Below the pieces are notes generated by a model. The model worked only from the letters and a program-made list of their open reading frames with translations, had not been told where the DNA came from and did not search any database. Shown piece by piece: positions 10,493 through 21,660 of a stretch of 64,000 nucleotides of DNA. How positions within the stretch are numbered: position 1 is the first letter of the stretch; every line of letters begins with the position of its first letter. This stretch comes from Carnegiea gigantea. Lineage: Eukaryota; Streptophyta; Magnoliopsida; Caryophyllales; Cactaceae. The stretch spans positions 2,501 to 66,500 of the forward strand of contig JAKOGI010000426.1 of NCBI GenBank assembly GCA_029747015.1, in the 5' to 3' direction. The translations under genes and the position numbers were made by a program.

Positions 10493-13400
10493 ATGGATGA
10501 AGAGGACATGACAACTGATGCAACCCAGAAAATTGCTTCAAAATCAACGCCAAAATTGACAGTTTTGCCTTTACTTGCTCTAATTTTTTATGAAGTATCT
10601 GGGGGTCCATTTGGGGTTGAGGTCTCAGTCAGAGCAGGAAGTGGCCCTTTATTGTCCCTCCTTGGATTCTTGATTTTCCCCATTTTTTGGAGCATCCCAG
10701 AAGCTCTAGTCACGGCAGAGTTAGCCACAGCCTTCCCAGAAAATGGGGGTTATGTGGTTTGGATCTCCTCGGCTTTTGGATCCTTTTGGGGTTTTCAAGA
10801 AGGGTTTTGGAAGTGGTTTAGTGGGGTTATGGACGATGCCCTTTACCCTGTCTTGTTTCTTGATTACTTGAAGCATTCATTTCCTGTGTTTAATCATGTA
10901 ACTGCCAGAATCCCTGCCCTTTTGGGGATCACTGTATCATTGACATACTTGAACTATAGGGGATTGAACATTGTTGGGTTTACAGCTGTGTTGCTGGCGG
11001 TTTTCTCGTTGTGCCCTTTTGTGGTGATGGCAATCCTTTCGATCCCCCGTTTGAAGCCTAGAAGATGGTTGGTTGTAGATTTTAAGAGGGTGGATTGGAG
11101 GGGTTACTTCAATAGCATGTTTTGGAACTTGAATTACTGGGATAAGGCTAGTACTCTTGTTGGTGAAGTTGAAAATCCTAGTAGGAATTTTCCTAAGGCG
11201 ACTTTTGGGGCGATAATATTAGTTGTGCTTTCGTATTTGGTCCCCCTTCTTGCTGGAACTGGAGCATTGAGGGAGACTGAAGCAAGTGAATGGACAGATG
11301 GGTATTTTTCTGAAGTGGGCATGTTAATTGGAGGGGTTTGGCTCAAGTGGTGGATTCAAGCAGCTTCTGCAATGTCCAATTTGGGTTTGTTTGAGGCTGA
11401 GATGAGCAGTGATGCTTTTCAGCTACTCGGAATGAGTGAAATGGGAATGCTTCCTCCTATATTTGCCTTGAGGTCAGTTTTTGTTGCCTGCATTTTAATT
11501 CGTTTGCTCACTTTGTTAGAAAAAAGATAGTCTAATTTCGCCAATCGCCAGGATCACAAGTCCCGTCAGACTAGGGTAGCAATTTCTTTCATCATCAAAA
11601 TATCTTCATGGAGTTCAATTGTCTACAGTGATTCATGGACAAACATCACCAGGGTCGGGGGGGAGGGGGAGGTGAGTTGTCATTAGACTTGTCAATTTAG
11701 ACAGGCGGACTAAATACGAATCGAATGTATTCAGGTTTGGATAAAATATGGTCGAGTGTATTTTGGGTAAAATACGGACAGACGTGTTTTGGTTTTACGG
11801 ATTTGAGGTCAATCCAACGGATTTGTCGTGCCTTTTTAGTGAGTTATTTCTTTTTTTGGTGAAAATCAAAATCTCGACATATTTATTACTTAAAATTTTC
11901 TGTATGTAATGAACAATGTAATTATAATTGTAATTCTAATTTCTTAAAAGAATATAAAAAATATTCAAATTTTTCAATAAAATATATGAACGTCATGTAC
12001 TGGTGGACAATGAATCATGTTTCGATTGGTTGACCTGTAACCTAAATATTAATAATGGGTCAAGTCATTCATGGGTCAGCCTATCTAAAGCATGGCAATG
12101 GGTCTTTGCGGTTTGACCTGTTAATAACTCATTTAATAATTCAATATTTTGTTAATTAATCTACCATTACTTAATCAGGTATGCTTTATTAGCGGGTTGA
12201 TCCTAATACGAACATAAGTTGGTCTATTGCACAACACTGATATCAAGTTCGAGACCGATTAGAAGGAAACTAAACGAAAAAAATATTATAGACGCACCAA
12301 ATATTACAATTTCATATTAATGATAACATCAAAATTTTAGATTATTACAAAGTAATATTATTTAAAATGCGATGAGACGTATTGATTTCACTAAGAATAT
12401 AATTGTATGACTTACACATTTTTAATACTTGTCTTATTCTAAATTGATTTTCTTTATACTAGATAGTTATTTCATGTTTATTTTCTAAAATTGTTCCATT
12501 TATAAGTTGTACATGATGTGATTTTATGGGAACGAATTTGGGAAAGAATGGATACAATTGTGCAATTTACGAAGGGGTGAGATAAATCATATAATGACTT
12601 TCTAAACGATTCGTTATAATGAAAAACTATTATTGTTAAGGGAGAAAAATTAAAGGAAAATAAAATAATGATATAATATTTGGGTTGAGTAGGCGGGGTC
12701 GGTTTCGGGTCGGGTTTGACCCAAAAATTTGTAGGGTTTTCAGGTTCAGTTTATTTCGGGTTCGGTCAAGAAAATTATGCTCAAAACTCAGAATTTTCAG
12801 ACGGATTCGGGTCAGATTTTAAAGTCGGGGCAGTTTGTGTCAAGTCTAGTTGTCATCCTTTTGTCTAATTGAAAAACAACGAACAAAAGGTTCTGGGAGG
12901 TAAGGTGTACATAGCCTAACCGTGGCTTGGAGCTATTGGAGAAACTTTTGTGGCTTTACCATCTGACTGTTAAAATTATCGCTCACCGGATATTTCATTA
13001 GATGTACCCGTGTTAGCCCAAGGATCAGTTAGATACGCAATTCCCAAGGTATTCCATCATAAACTATAATCCACTTCGCTGTTCTTAAAAGGTGATGTAT
13101 ATCATGGGCTTTAATTGGTTGGTTTTCATTAATGGGGCTGTAGCTTCCATGAAAGGTGTTGATTAGATCAAGTCTACTGCAGTGTCTGACTACTACTGGA
13201 ATAAGAGCAGCGGAAAACGGAGAAAAGGATTACTAAATTTGCTCAAAGCATGAAATGTTAGTTGTATTTGAGCCTGCCAACCCTTTTCTTTTGTCCACAT
13301 TTATCTTAATACTAATTTGTGTTTCTAGTGGTCATTCTTCTCACAAACTATGTTACCAAGACTTTTCACTTTATTTGAGTACGATGCCAAATTAGGGATG

Positions 13401-15594
13401 GCAACGGGGCGGATCGGGGACGGGGGGTGCATCCCCTGTCCCCGTCCCCGCTGGGCAGCGCCATCCCCGTCCCCGCCCCATTCCCCGCTGCGGGGGAAAA
13501 ACTTTCCCCGTCCCCGTCCCCGTCGGGACCCTAATCCCCAACGGGGAATATCCACCGACTTTCCAACCAATTGTAGTCAAAGTTTTAAACTCGGTCGTTC
13601 CTTCTCAGAACGACCATTACATAACAAAAATCAAATTTCCCAAAACTTCGCCCATCCAAAATGGGGCAAACTTTTCACAAATTCTAGCCTAGACATAAAC
13701 AAGGCCCAACTTTGCACAACAAAAGGATAAATTTGGAGGCATTTATATAGAGTTCTTAGGATGCCAAACAAGTGTTCAAGGGCAATGTGAGACTCTTGGT
13801 GAATGCAAAGATTTGCTAGTTTTCACCTCTCCTATCCCAATCATTTTTGAATAAAACAATTTATTGCAATATAAGCTTCATGAACTTCACCCGTCCAAAA
13901 TGGGGCAAGCTTTTCACAAGTTTTAGCCCATAGAAATAAACAAGGCCCAACTTGGTGCAACAAAAAGATTACTTGGAGGCATTTATATAGGGTTCTTAGG
14001 ATGCCAAACAAGTGTTGAAGGGTGATGCGGGAATGCAAACACTAGCTAGTTTTCACCTCTTTTATCCCACATCATTTCCAAATAAAACGATTTATTACAA
14101 TATAAGCTTCATGAACTTCACCCATCCAAAATGGGACAAGCTTTTCACAAGTTTCAGCCCATAGACAACAAGGCCCAACTTGGTGCAACAAAATGATTGC
14201 TTGGAGGCTTTTATATAGGGTTCTTAGGATGCCAAACAAGTGTTCAAGGGCGATGTGGGACTCTTGGTGAATGCAAAGATTTGCTAGCTTTCATCTCTCA
14301 TGTCCCACATCGTTTCTGAACGAAATAATTTATTGCGATATAAGCATAATCTTGAGAAGTACTACTGGTGGAGTTGTATGTGCAAGCAATTTGCAAATGT
14401 AGGAGTAATTGATAAAATAAGTTGAAATTTTTCGTTATTTTAATTGGAAACGGGGACGGGGACGGGGCCGATGTATGGCCCCGCCCCCGTCCCCGTCCCT
14501 GCGCGGGGATTGATTCTTCACCCCGTCCCCGTCCCCATCCCCGTTGGGGGCGGGGATTTTTCCCCACTTCGGGGCGGGGCCCCGACGGGGACGGGGATTC
14601 CCGCCTAATTGCCATCCCTATGCCAAATAGGCAAGTACGAGATCCAGACACGAAATGGACACTTGACCCACGAAATAGACACTTGACCCACAAAATATAC
14701 CAAAAAACAGAAGGTCTCTGAAAATTGAAATCCTAGACACTAATCCATTTGAACACTCAGAGCTAAGCTCAAGTGATTTTGCTTTGGTTTGACCAGAACC
14801 AAGGAGATAAATTGTGTTTTAGGGCATGTTCTTATCAACTTATCATAAATACTTATCATCAGCATTTAACAACTTTCAGCGCAATTCAACAATTTTTGAC
14901 ACAATTCACCACAATTCGACATTGTGAAATACTTATTGAAAATACCTCCTTATATTCTTCAACTATTCAGCATGTTTCAGTATGTTTAAGTATGTTTCAA
15001 TATGTTTCAGCAACTTTTAGCATGTTTCAGTAATAAGTCCTAATCAATACTTATCGTAAATTCCAAAGAACATGCCCTTAGTAAGCATGATTTGGAATCA
15101 TAAGTATCTTTTGAGTGACTAGTGGAAAATTAAGTTTGCTCAAAATGTGCAGGTCAAAATATGGGACACCAACGTTCAGCATCTTGTGCTCCGCCACTGG
15201 CGTAATATTTCTATCATGGATGACCTTCCAAGAAATCATCGAATTTCTGAACTTCCTTTATTCAATTGCTATGCTTCTTGAGTTTGCTGCTTTCATCAAG
15301 TTGAGAATAACAAACCCAGATCTTCATCGACCCTACAGAATTCCGTTGCAAACATTTGGTGTAACCGTTCTCTGCCTGCCTCCTTCTCTGCTTCTCATTC
15401 TTGTTATGTGTTTGGCATCCTTTAAAACATTCGTAGTTAGTGTTATAGTCATAGTTCTTGGATTTTTCTTTTACCTTATGTTGGTACCGATGAAGAACAA
15501 AAAACGAGCACATTATGACACTGAGCAACCAAGCATAGCTTTAGTAGAGTCCCATCCTCTCAATTTGAATCAAAATGAAGAAACTAAGGATTAG
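10493..15594 (+). CDS. PUT5: Polyamine/L-type amino-acid transporter (PUT/LAT family, APC superfamily), two coding exons
   Basis: The exons are 10493-11472 and 15153-15594. The donor is GAG|GTCAGT and the acceptor GTGCAG|GTCAAA, and the codon split across the intron reads Arg. The joined frame is 473 codons, close to the usual 470-530 of plant PUT proteins. A short acidic N terminus precedes TM1 with the substrate-loop motif SGGPFG (residues 36-41). The family segments [35 protein letters not shown] and [17 protein letters not shown] follow. Exon 2 carries [26 protein letters not shown] and a charged C-terminal tail. Known family members are proton-coupled importers of polyamines (and paraquat) in plasma, Golgi or ER membranes with about twelve helices. 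I did not see any frameshift or premature stop, so it is probably functional. The symbol reflects closest recalled similarity to Arabidopsis PUT5 and the paralogue assignment is uncertain. The oddity is the single intron of 3.68 kb loaded with transposons. Confidence 0.92.
11684..12848. mobile_element. Non-autonomous hAT-type element, family TAGACTTG
   Basis: The 1165-bp element begins TAGACTTGTCAATTTAG and ends with TTTGTGTCAAGTCTA, giving short imperfect inverted ends. An exact 8-bp duplication GTTGTCAT flanks it (11676-11683 and 12849-12856). Subterminal sequence contains repeated GGGTC/GGTTCGGGT-like motifs, densest at 12690-12840, and the interior is AT-rich and non-coding. Confidence 0.92.
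14208..14262 (-). promoter_or_regulatory. snRNA-type promoter module, minus strand (USE + TATA, 33-bp spacing)
   Basis: On the minus strand AGTCCCACATCG (14262-14251) matches the plant snRNA upstream sequence element RTCCCACATCG perfectly. It is followed after exactly 33 bases by TATATAAAAG (14217-14208). Plant Pol II snRNA genes are known to use this element 33-34 bp from TATA. The predicted start is about 14185-14190 on the minus strand. Units 1 and 2 keep the TATA box but have a mutated (GTCTCACATTG) or partly deleted upstream element. Transcription is inferred and not shown. Confidence 0.6.
14302..14344 (+). promoter_or_regulatory. snRNA-type upstream element, plus strand (USE + TATA-like, 25-bp spacing)
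   Basis: GTCCCACATCG (14302-14312) matches RTCCCACATCG and is followed after 25 bases by ATATAAG (14338-14344). Unit 2 has ATCCCACATCA at 14064-14074 and ATATAAG at 14100-14106, again 25 bases apart. Pol III snRNA genes of plants (U6, U3) have the TATA box about one helical turn closer than Pol II genes, at roughly 24 bp. The TATA-like box is weaker than in real U6 promoters, so this half is less certain than the minus-strand half. Confidence 0.45.
14822..15077. mobile_element. Tourist-like (PIF/Harbinger) MITE
   Basis: The 256-bp element has inverted ends GGGCATGTTCTT and AAGAACATGCCC, directly flanked by the 3-bp duplication TTA (14819-14821 and 15078-15080), as expected for PIF/Harbinger. 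The interior has repeated CAGTATGTTT/CAGCATGTTT and CAATTC motifs and no coding content. It ends 75 bp upstream of the intron acceptor of the transporter gene. Confidence 0.9.
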
Positions 15595-16356
15595 GCTGCA
15601 GCAGCCTTTCTACAGGACGGAAATATCTCTGGTACTCTACAAGATTTACGGGTATAAACTTTTGGACAACTAAGCATACCATTCTGTTCCTTTCCTATGT
15701 CATTGTCTCTTGGTTTGTTTTATTAAATTCTATTTGCCCTCCAATTGTTCTTTACTTCTTTGTTTCAAACAGATAGGTAGTCAATGCTTCTCAACATTTA
15801 GGATCTAATAGAAACAGTGTCTGTGCAATAGAGAGATGCTCCATATTCTTAATGAGCCTGTAGTTCTTTTTATTTATTTTTATTTTTATTTTTTACATTG
15901 GTAATAAGGCTAATTAGAGGGTCATATCTCATTGGAACACTCTAGATAAAGGAAGACATGGAGGAGGGATATGGGAGAAAGGTTAAAAGAAATTCCCTGA
16001 TGTATCTATGGGGTTTGTATGCTTACTACAATGTAACAACAGAGTGGCATGTATCATTGTATGAAGAAACTCCATCATTGATGGGAACAGTATCAAGCCT
16101 ACATGGACAGAGTACCATTGGTGGTTGTAATTTGGTGGATGGAAATATGTTGCTATGATACATTTCCCTATTGATGACGACGACCATACAAATACTGCAG
16201 TTGTGAGGGTGCGCACTTACTGCTTTCAAATCAGCTCGCGAAATTTACCAGCCCATTTATCTCCTGCACAGATATAGATTGTAGTAAAAATGATATAACC
16301 ATACTAAAAGATGATTACAAGTGCAATTTAATGGAATTGATAAAGCTACTTGTATA
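15595..16356 (+). other. 3' flank of the transporter gene, no further gene
   Basis: The stop codon of the transporter is followed by AT-rich DNA with poly-T tracts (15870-15893) in which the 3'UTR and polyadenylation site must lie, though I cannot choose a site. The short frames at 15958-16229 are on both strands and match nothing I know. Confidence 0.5.
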
Positions 16357-16526
16357 TGTTAGACTATGTAAATAAATCATTATATATCTTTTATATTTAG
16401 TATGCAAATTATACCCTAGGATAGCTTCCTATTTTATAGCCTAGATCTTAGCCTTTCATCACTCCTATGCACTTGTATATAAAGACCTAAAAGGGAATGG
16501 AAAGGTAGGTAGAACAATTACTTTCA
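16357..16526 (+). repeat. 5' LTR of the copia element
   Basis: It runs from TGTTAGACTATG to ATTACTTTCA (170 bp). It contains a TATA-like TGTATATAAAGACC near 16472, which would drive the element's transcript. Confidence 0.93.
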
Positions 16527-16538
16527 TGGTATCAGAGC
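16527..16538 (+). other. Primer-binding site (initiator Met tRNA) of the copia element
   Basis: TGGTATCAGAGC directly follows the LTR end CA. This is the standard plant copia minus-strand priming site. Confidence 0.93.
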
Positions 16539-16556
16539 TCCTTTTCTTTCCTGACC

Positions 16557-17158
16557 ATGCCTCTCTCTAATCTTCCCATTTCTTTCACCTCTTTCTCCTC
16601 CTCTTCTTCTACTGCAATGGCTACACCATCTTTCCATCCTACCCTCATAGTTAACAACATAAAGAACTTTATTCCTATCACGCTGGAGATGGAAAAGGTT
16701 CAGTACTCATCATGGGTAAAATTATTCAAAATCTATTGCCGCGTGTACAAAGTCATTGATCACATTCTTCCTAAACCGACGACATCTGCCACGAACCAGG
16801 AACAAACCCATCAAGCAAATGAAGCTACTAGCATTGATAGGCCTGGCAACGGGTCGGATTTGGAGTGGGTGAAGCTCCACCCGCATCCATCCACTCCACC
16901 CGACCCACCCGTCATCCACTCATCCGCTCACCCGCATCCAATCCACCCACCACCCACGGATGAAGCGGGTGGTAAACGGGTGAAACAGATGAAACGCGTT
17001 CTATCTCATTTTATTCGTTTATCGCTCAAATAAGGTTCAAAAACTTGAAAAATTTAAAATATACAAAACAATAACTAACGGAAACCACATGCCCTAATCG
17101 TAAACATAACAATTATCACAAATGATAAAGATACCAAACATAAGTTTTATATGTATAT

Positions 17159-17199
<41 letters not shown>

Positions 17200-17280
17200 C
17201 ACATATATCTACAAATATATATATACATGTCTATATATATATATACATATACATACATATACATATATATACATATACAT

Positions 17281-17342
<62 letters not shown>

Positions 17343-18430
17343 CGGGTGACGGGTCGGGTGACGGATCGGATGGACTGTCACCCGAATCCGACCCGATCCA
17401 TCACCCGATTATCCATCACCCGTTTAATTCACCCGTTTAGTCGGGTTTTCACCCGATTTTTCGGGTCGGGTGAATCGGGTATCTATCGGGGTCGGGTGAA
17501 ATTGCCAGGCCTAAGCATTGACAAGGAACTCTGGTCACATCTCGATGCTGTCGTCCTCCAATGGATTTATGGCACGATCTCAAGCAATCTCTTGCACACC
17601 ATCATTGAAACCGATGCTACTGCACAACAAGCATGGGAAAGACTCGCGAGTATTTTCTAGGATAACAAGAACGCTTGCGCTCTCTATCTAGAAAATCAGT
17701 TCAGTCAGGTTCAGTTGAATGATTTTCCCAATATCTCGACCTTCTGTCAAGAACTAAAAGTGCTTGCTGATCAACTTGCTAATGTTGGTGCCCCGATTTC
17801 AAATTAACGATTAGTTCTACAATTAATTGCGGGTTTGAATGAGAATTATGATGGTGTTGCCGCTATACTTCAACAAAGTAACCCATTGCCTTCCTTCTAT
17901 GAGGCCTGCTCGAGGCTAATACTCGAAGAAACCCGCAAGGCTAAATAAGCCGCAACTGCCGTCGGCGCTACTGGCACTACTGGAACTGCCCTCCTCATCA
18001 CCAACTCCAACAATGACTCAAGGTCCTCAAACTCTGATTCCGACCTCCCATCATATTGCACTAGCCATGGTCAGAAAAAGGGTCCGCCCCGCAACAATCA
18101 CAGAGGCCAATATAATGTTGGACGGAGCCTAGGACGTGGTGGCAATCATCAAAGGGATGGAAGAAACTTCCGTGGTGGCAGCACCTCTCCTCAGAATCAG
18201 CAGCAGCATGGATGGTGTCAGCAGCCACCATGGGCCGCATATCCACCATGGGCTAGCTGGACAATGTGGACAGCCCCTCCTTGCCCTTACCCCACTTCCT
18301 CTTGGGCCTGACCTCCTGTTCATCATCCTGGCATTCTCGATAGTCATCCTCAACAAGCACACGTCACTCATACGACCCCCCCTTCCCGCTATGAACCCAC
18401 GAATATTGAGGCGGCAATGCACACTATGAC
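16557..18430 (+). pseudogene. copia gag, interrupted
   Basis: The frame opens at 16557 with a Ser/Thr-rich leader and a retrotransposon gag segment (MEKVQYSSWVKLFKIYC). It is cut at 16838 by a hAT element and resumes at 17522 with DKELWSHLDAVVLQWIYGTI and AQQAWERLASIF. In-frame stops follow at about 17658, 17806, 17946 and 18307. The later part has the Gly/Arg/Asn-rich region that usually surrounds the RNA-binding end of plant copia Gag, but I see no intact CCHC knuckle. Confidence 0.88.
16838..17513. mobile_element. Non-autonomous hAT-type element, family TAGGCCTGGCAAC, with a microsatellite core
   Basis: The 676-bp element has ends TAGGCCTGGCAACGGGT and TTGCCAGGCCTA and an exact 8-bp duplication AGCATTGA (16830-16837 and 17514-17521). 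Subterminal CGGGT/ACCCG repeats fill both arms, at 16845-16985 and 17341-17500. The core at 17155-17340 is (AC)n/(AT)n microsatellite. It shares the TGGCAACGGG core of its end with the TAGGGATGGCAAC family. It interrupts copia gag. Confidence 0.94.
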
Positions 18431-21400
18431 CCTTAATGCCCCCAATGAGAATTGGTATATGGATACCGGTGTAACCTCGCATATGACTGCATCTCCAGGT
18501 AATCTTACGTCTTATTTTAATATGAGCAATAACAGAAATATCATTATTGGCAGCGGACATGAAATTCCAATTCGAGGTCTTGGACAAGCACACCTTCCGC
18601 CCCCTTATCCACCTTTAACCTTAAATAATGTTCTTTATGCTCCTAAACTTATTAAGAACTTGATATCTGTACGTCGTTTCACCACTGATAATCATGTTTC
18701 TGTTGAATTTGATCATTTTGGTTTTTCCGTAAAGGATATTCAGACGGGGATGCTAATAATGAGATGTGACAGCACCGGGGACCTCTATCCTATCCCTACA
18801 ACCGCATTCACTCAAGCTCTCCCTCCATCAACCTTCACCGCTCTTTCTCCTGATTTATAGCATAATCACTTGGGACACCCAGGAGCAACTGTTTTACGCT
18901 CTCTGAGGAATAATGGTGTTATTAATTGCAATAAACCCTCCCCTTCTTCAATTTGTCCCTCTTGTATTTTTGGGAAACAAGTTAAGTTGCCATTTTCTGC
19001 TTCTTTGTCTACCACATTAATGCCATTTGACATAATTCATAGTGATTTGTGGACATCACCTATTCTGAGTTCTGCTGGTCATAAATATTACATTCTGTTT
19101 TTGGATGATTACTCAAACTTCCGATGGACTTTTCCGATTGGCCAGAAATCCTAAGTCTTTTCCATATTTTTATCTTTTAGTGCCTTCATTCAAACTCAAT
19201 TTGAGAAGAATATCAAGTGTTTTCAATGTGATAATGGGCGAGAATTCGATAATGACTCATTTAAATTATTTTGTCACAACAATGGCATGGTTTTCCGTTT
19301 CTCCTGCCCCCATACTTCTCCTCAAAATGGGAAGGCCGAAAGAAAAATTCGAACCATAAATAACTTGATATGAACTCTTCGTGCTCATGCTTCTCTACCC
19401 CATCTTTTTGGCATCATGCCTTACAAATGGCAACTTATCTGCTAAACATACTCCCTAGCAAATTACTTTCTCATTATTCCCCAACTCAAATTCTATACCA
19501 TCGGGATCCCTCGTACACACATCTACGGGTTTTCGGGTGCTTATGCTACCCTCTTTCTCCTTCTCATGTCATAAATAAACTCCAATCCCACTCTACTCCT
19601 TGTCTCTTCTTAGGATACCCATCGAATCATTGGGGATATAAATGTTATGATTTGTCTAGTAAAAAGATAATTATTTCTCGGCATGTTGTTTTTGATGAGT
19701 CCCATTTCCCTTTTGCCAACATCCATGCTCCTAGTGCTCACACATATGATTTTGTCACTAATGGCTTGCACCCATTATTTCATAATCAATTTCTTCAACC
19801 ACAAAGTACAATCCACCAGTAAGTAACGCCTTCACCTATGCAACATTCCCCTTCCGCTATCTCCTCACCCTCACTGGCCTAGTCCAGTGCTGACTCCGCC
19901 ACTTCCCCACAGCCTAGCTTGCCCATTTCCCAGCCCTTACCTCCCAATTCCCCACTACCCAGCCGTCCCTCACCGCCCCCCCACCAATCCACATCAAACT
20001 CACATCACCACCAACCTGGCCCCTCCACCACTCGGACCATGGTCACTCGTAGCATGCATGGGATATTTAAGCCCAAACGTCCCCTTAACTTATCCACCTC
20101 GGTCACACCTTCCCCTCTACCTCGCAACCCTAAGGCTGCCTTGTCTGACCCGAATTGGAAAGCTGCCATGGTCGATGAATATAATGCTCTTATTAAAACT
20201 AAGACGTGGGAGTTGGTGCACCGTCCTCCTAATGTGAATATTATTCGTTCTATGTGGATTTTTCATCATAAAAAGAGATCTGATGGTTCTTTTGAGCGGC
20301 ACAAAGCCTGCCCTGTGGGTGATGGCAGTTTTCAACAGATTGGTGTGGATTGTAATGAAATGTTCAGCCCAGTGGTGAAGCCTACTACCATTCGGATTGT
20401 CCTCAGCATTGCTCTGTCCAAATCTTGGTCTATTCATCAATTGGACGTTAAAAATGCTTTCTTGCATGGCCAGCTCCATGAAACAGTTTACATGCATAAG
20501 CCTTTGGGATTCCGAGATCCGGCCCATCCAGATTATGCATGCTTGTTGAAGAAATCCCTATATGACCTTAAGTAAGCCCCTCGTGCCTGGTATCAGCGGT
20601 TTGCTGATTTTGTATCCACTATCGGCTTCACTCATAGCAAATCTGATCATTCTTTGTTCATTCATCAGCATGGAAATAACACGGCATACATTCTTCTTTA
20701 TGTTGATGACATAATTCTCACTGCCTCGTCTGACGCTCTTTGTACATCCATCATGTCACTTCTTGCTTCTGAATTTGCTATAAAAGATTTGGGCCCGTTG
20801 AGCTATTTCCTCGGCATTGCCGTTACTCAGCATAAAGGCGGGTTATTTCTTTCTGAAAAGAAATATATAGAAGAGACTATTGACCGAGTCGGCATGACAT
20901 CTTGTAAATCTGCCCCCACACCGGTTGATACGAAGGGTAAGCTCAGTGCATCATTAGATTCTCCTTGTCAAGATCCTACACTTTATCGCAGACTAGCTGG
21001 AGCATTGCAGTACCTCACTTTTACAAGACTGGATATATCCTATGCTGTGCAACAAGTTTGCTTACACATGCACAATCCAAAGAATAACCACATGACTGCT
21101 CTGAAACGCATTCTCCGATACATTCGAGGTACCCTTGATTACGGCTTACATCTGTACAAGTCTACAGTTACTGATCTCGTCTCTTATACTAATGCGGATT
21201 GGGGTGGATGCCCGGATACAAGACGATCCACCTCGGGTTATTGTGTGTTTTTTGGAGCCAATCTGATCTCTTGGTCTTCTAAGCGACAACCTACCTTATC
21301 TCGATCCAGTGCTGAAGCTGAGTATCGAGGAGTCGCTAATGTTGTATCGAAGTCGTGTTGGATTCGGAACCTTCTGTTGGAGTTACATTGTCCACTCCAC

Positions 21401-21660
21401 AAGGCTACATTAGTCTACTGTGATAATGTCAGTGCCATATATCTCTCCGGTAACCCCATACAACATCAGCCCACTAAACACTTTGAGATGGACATACATT
21501 TTGTACGCGAGAAGTCGCACGCGGTCAAGTGAGAGTTCTTCATGTCCCGTCCAAGTATCAAATTGCTGATATCTTCACTAAAGGGCTTCCACGCATACTC
21601 TTCGATGGATTCAGGGACAGTCTCAGCATACGACAACCTCCCGCTTCAACTGCGGGGGTG
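18431..21660 (+). pseudogene. copia pol (protease, integrase, reverse transcriptase, RNase H), broken
   Basis: The aspartic protease motif reads MDTGVTSHM near 18460. The integrase follows with the zinc-binding HNHLGHP and CPSCIFGKQ blocks, the catalytic block FDIIHSDLW near 19030, and after a frameshift CDNGREF and SPQNGKAERKI near 19320. The reverse transcriptase has the segment SIHQLDVKNAFLHGQL and the catalytic LLYVDDIILTA at about 20700. RNase H ends with SAEAEYRGVA and, after another frameshift near 21530, KYQIADIFTKGLP. Stops lie at about 18858, 19152, 19371, 19820 and 20573. Several would arise from one C-to-T or G-to-A change in a Gln, Trp or Arg codon. It would have reverse-transcribed and integrated the element, but it cannot do so now. 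Confidence 0.93.

Larger units (their letters stand above)
13640..14345. repeat. Three tandem units of about 235 bp inside the intronic hAT element
   Basis: The units start near 13640, 13879 and 14110. The shared landmark 'CC(A/G)TCCAAAATGGG' recurs at spacings of 239 and 231 bp. Other conserved landmarks per unit are TTTATATAGRGTTCTTAGGATGC, CAAACAAGTGTT and AATATAAGC. The units differ by small indels and substitutions, and the second has lost about 16 bp after GGGTGATGCGGG. No open frame is conserved across units, so the conserved content looks regulatory or RNA-like and not protein-coding. Confidence 0.9.
13393..14620. mobile_element. Non-autonomous hAT-type element, family TAGGGATGGCAAC (copy 2), with a tandem-repeat core
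   Basis: The 1228-bp element has ends TAGGGATGGCAACGGGG and TTGCCATCCCTA, the same family as the element at 6696. The exact 8-bp duplication TGCCAAAT lies at 13385-13392 and 14621-14628. GGGGACGGGG-type arrays occupy 13400-13545 and 14450-14600. Unlike copy 1, its centre is a threefold tandem array (13640-14345) containing promoter-like motifs described separately. It encodes no transposase. Confidence 0.95.
11473..15152 (+). other. 3.68-kb intron of the transporter gene, loaded with MITEs
   Basis: The intron begins GTCAGTTTTT and ends AAAATGTGCAG. Three inserted elements make up about 2.65 kb: a hAT element at 11684-12848, a hAT element at 13393-14620 and a Tourist-like MITE at 14822-15077, the last ending only 75 bp before the acceptor. 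Removing them and their duplicated targets leaves an ancestral intron of about 1.0 kb. Confidence 0.88.

Noticed and set aside
13640..14345. CRISPR-like repeat array
   Set aside because: The units are 235-bp contiguous tandem repeats without spacers, within a plant hAT element. The GGTTAACCG clusters at 34050-34175 and 35130-35360 are likewise irregular transposon subterminal motifs.
16557..21532. Copia open frames as separate host genes
   Set aside because: They are consecutive gag, protease, integrase, reverse transcriptase and RNase H pieces between matching LTRs, interrupted by stops.
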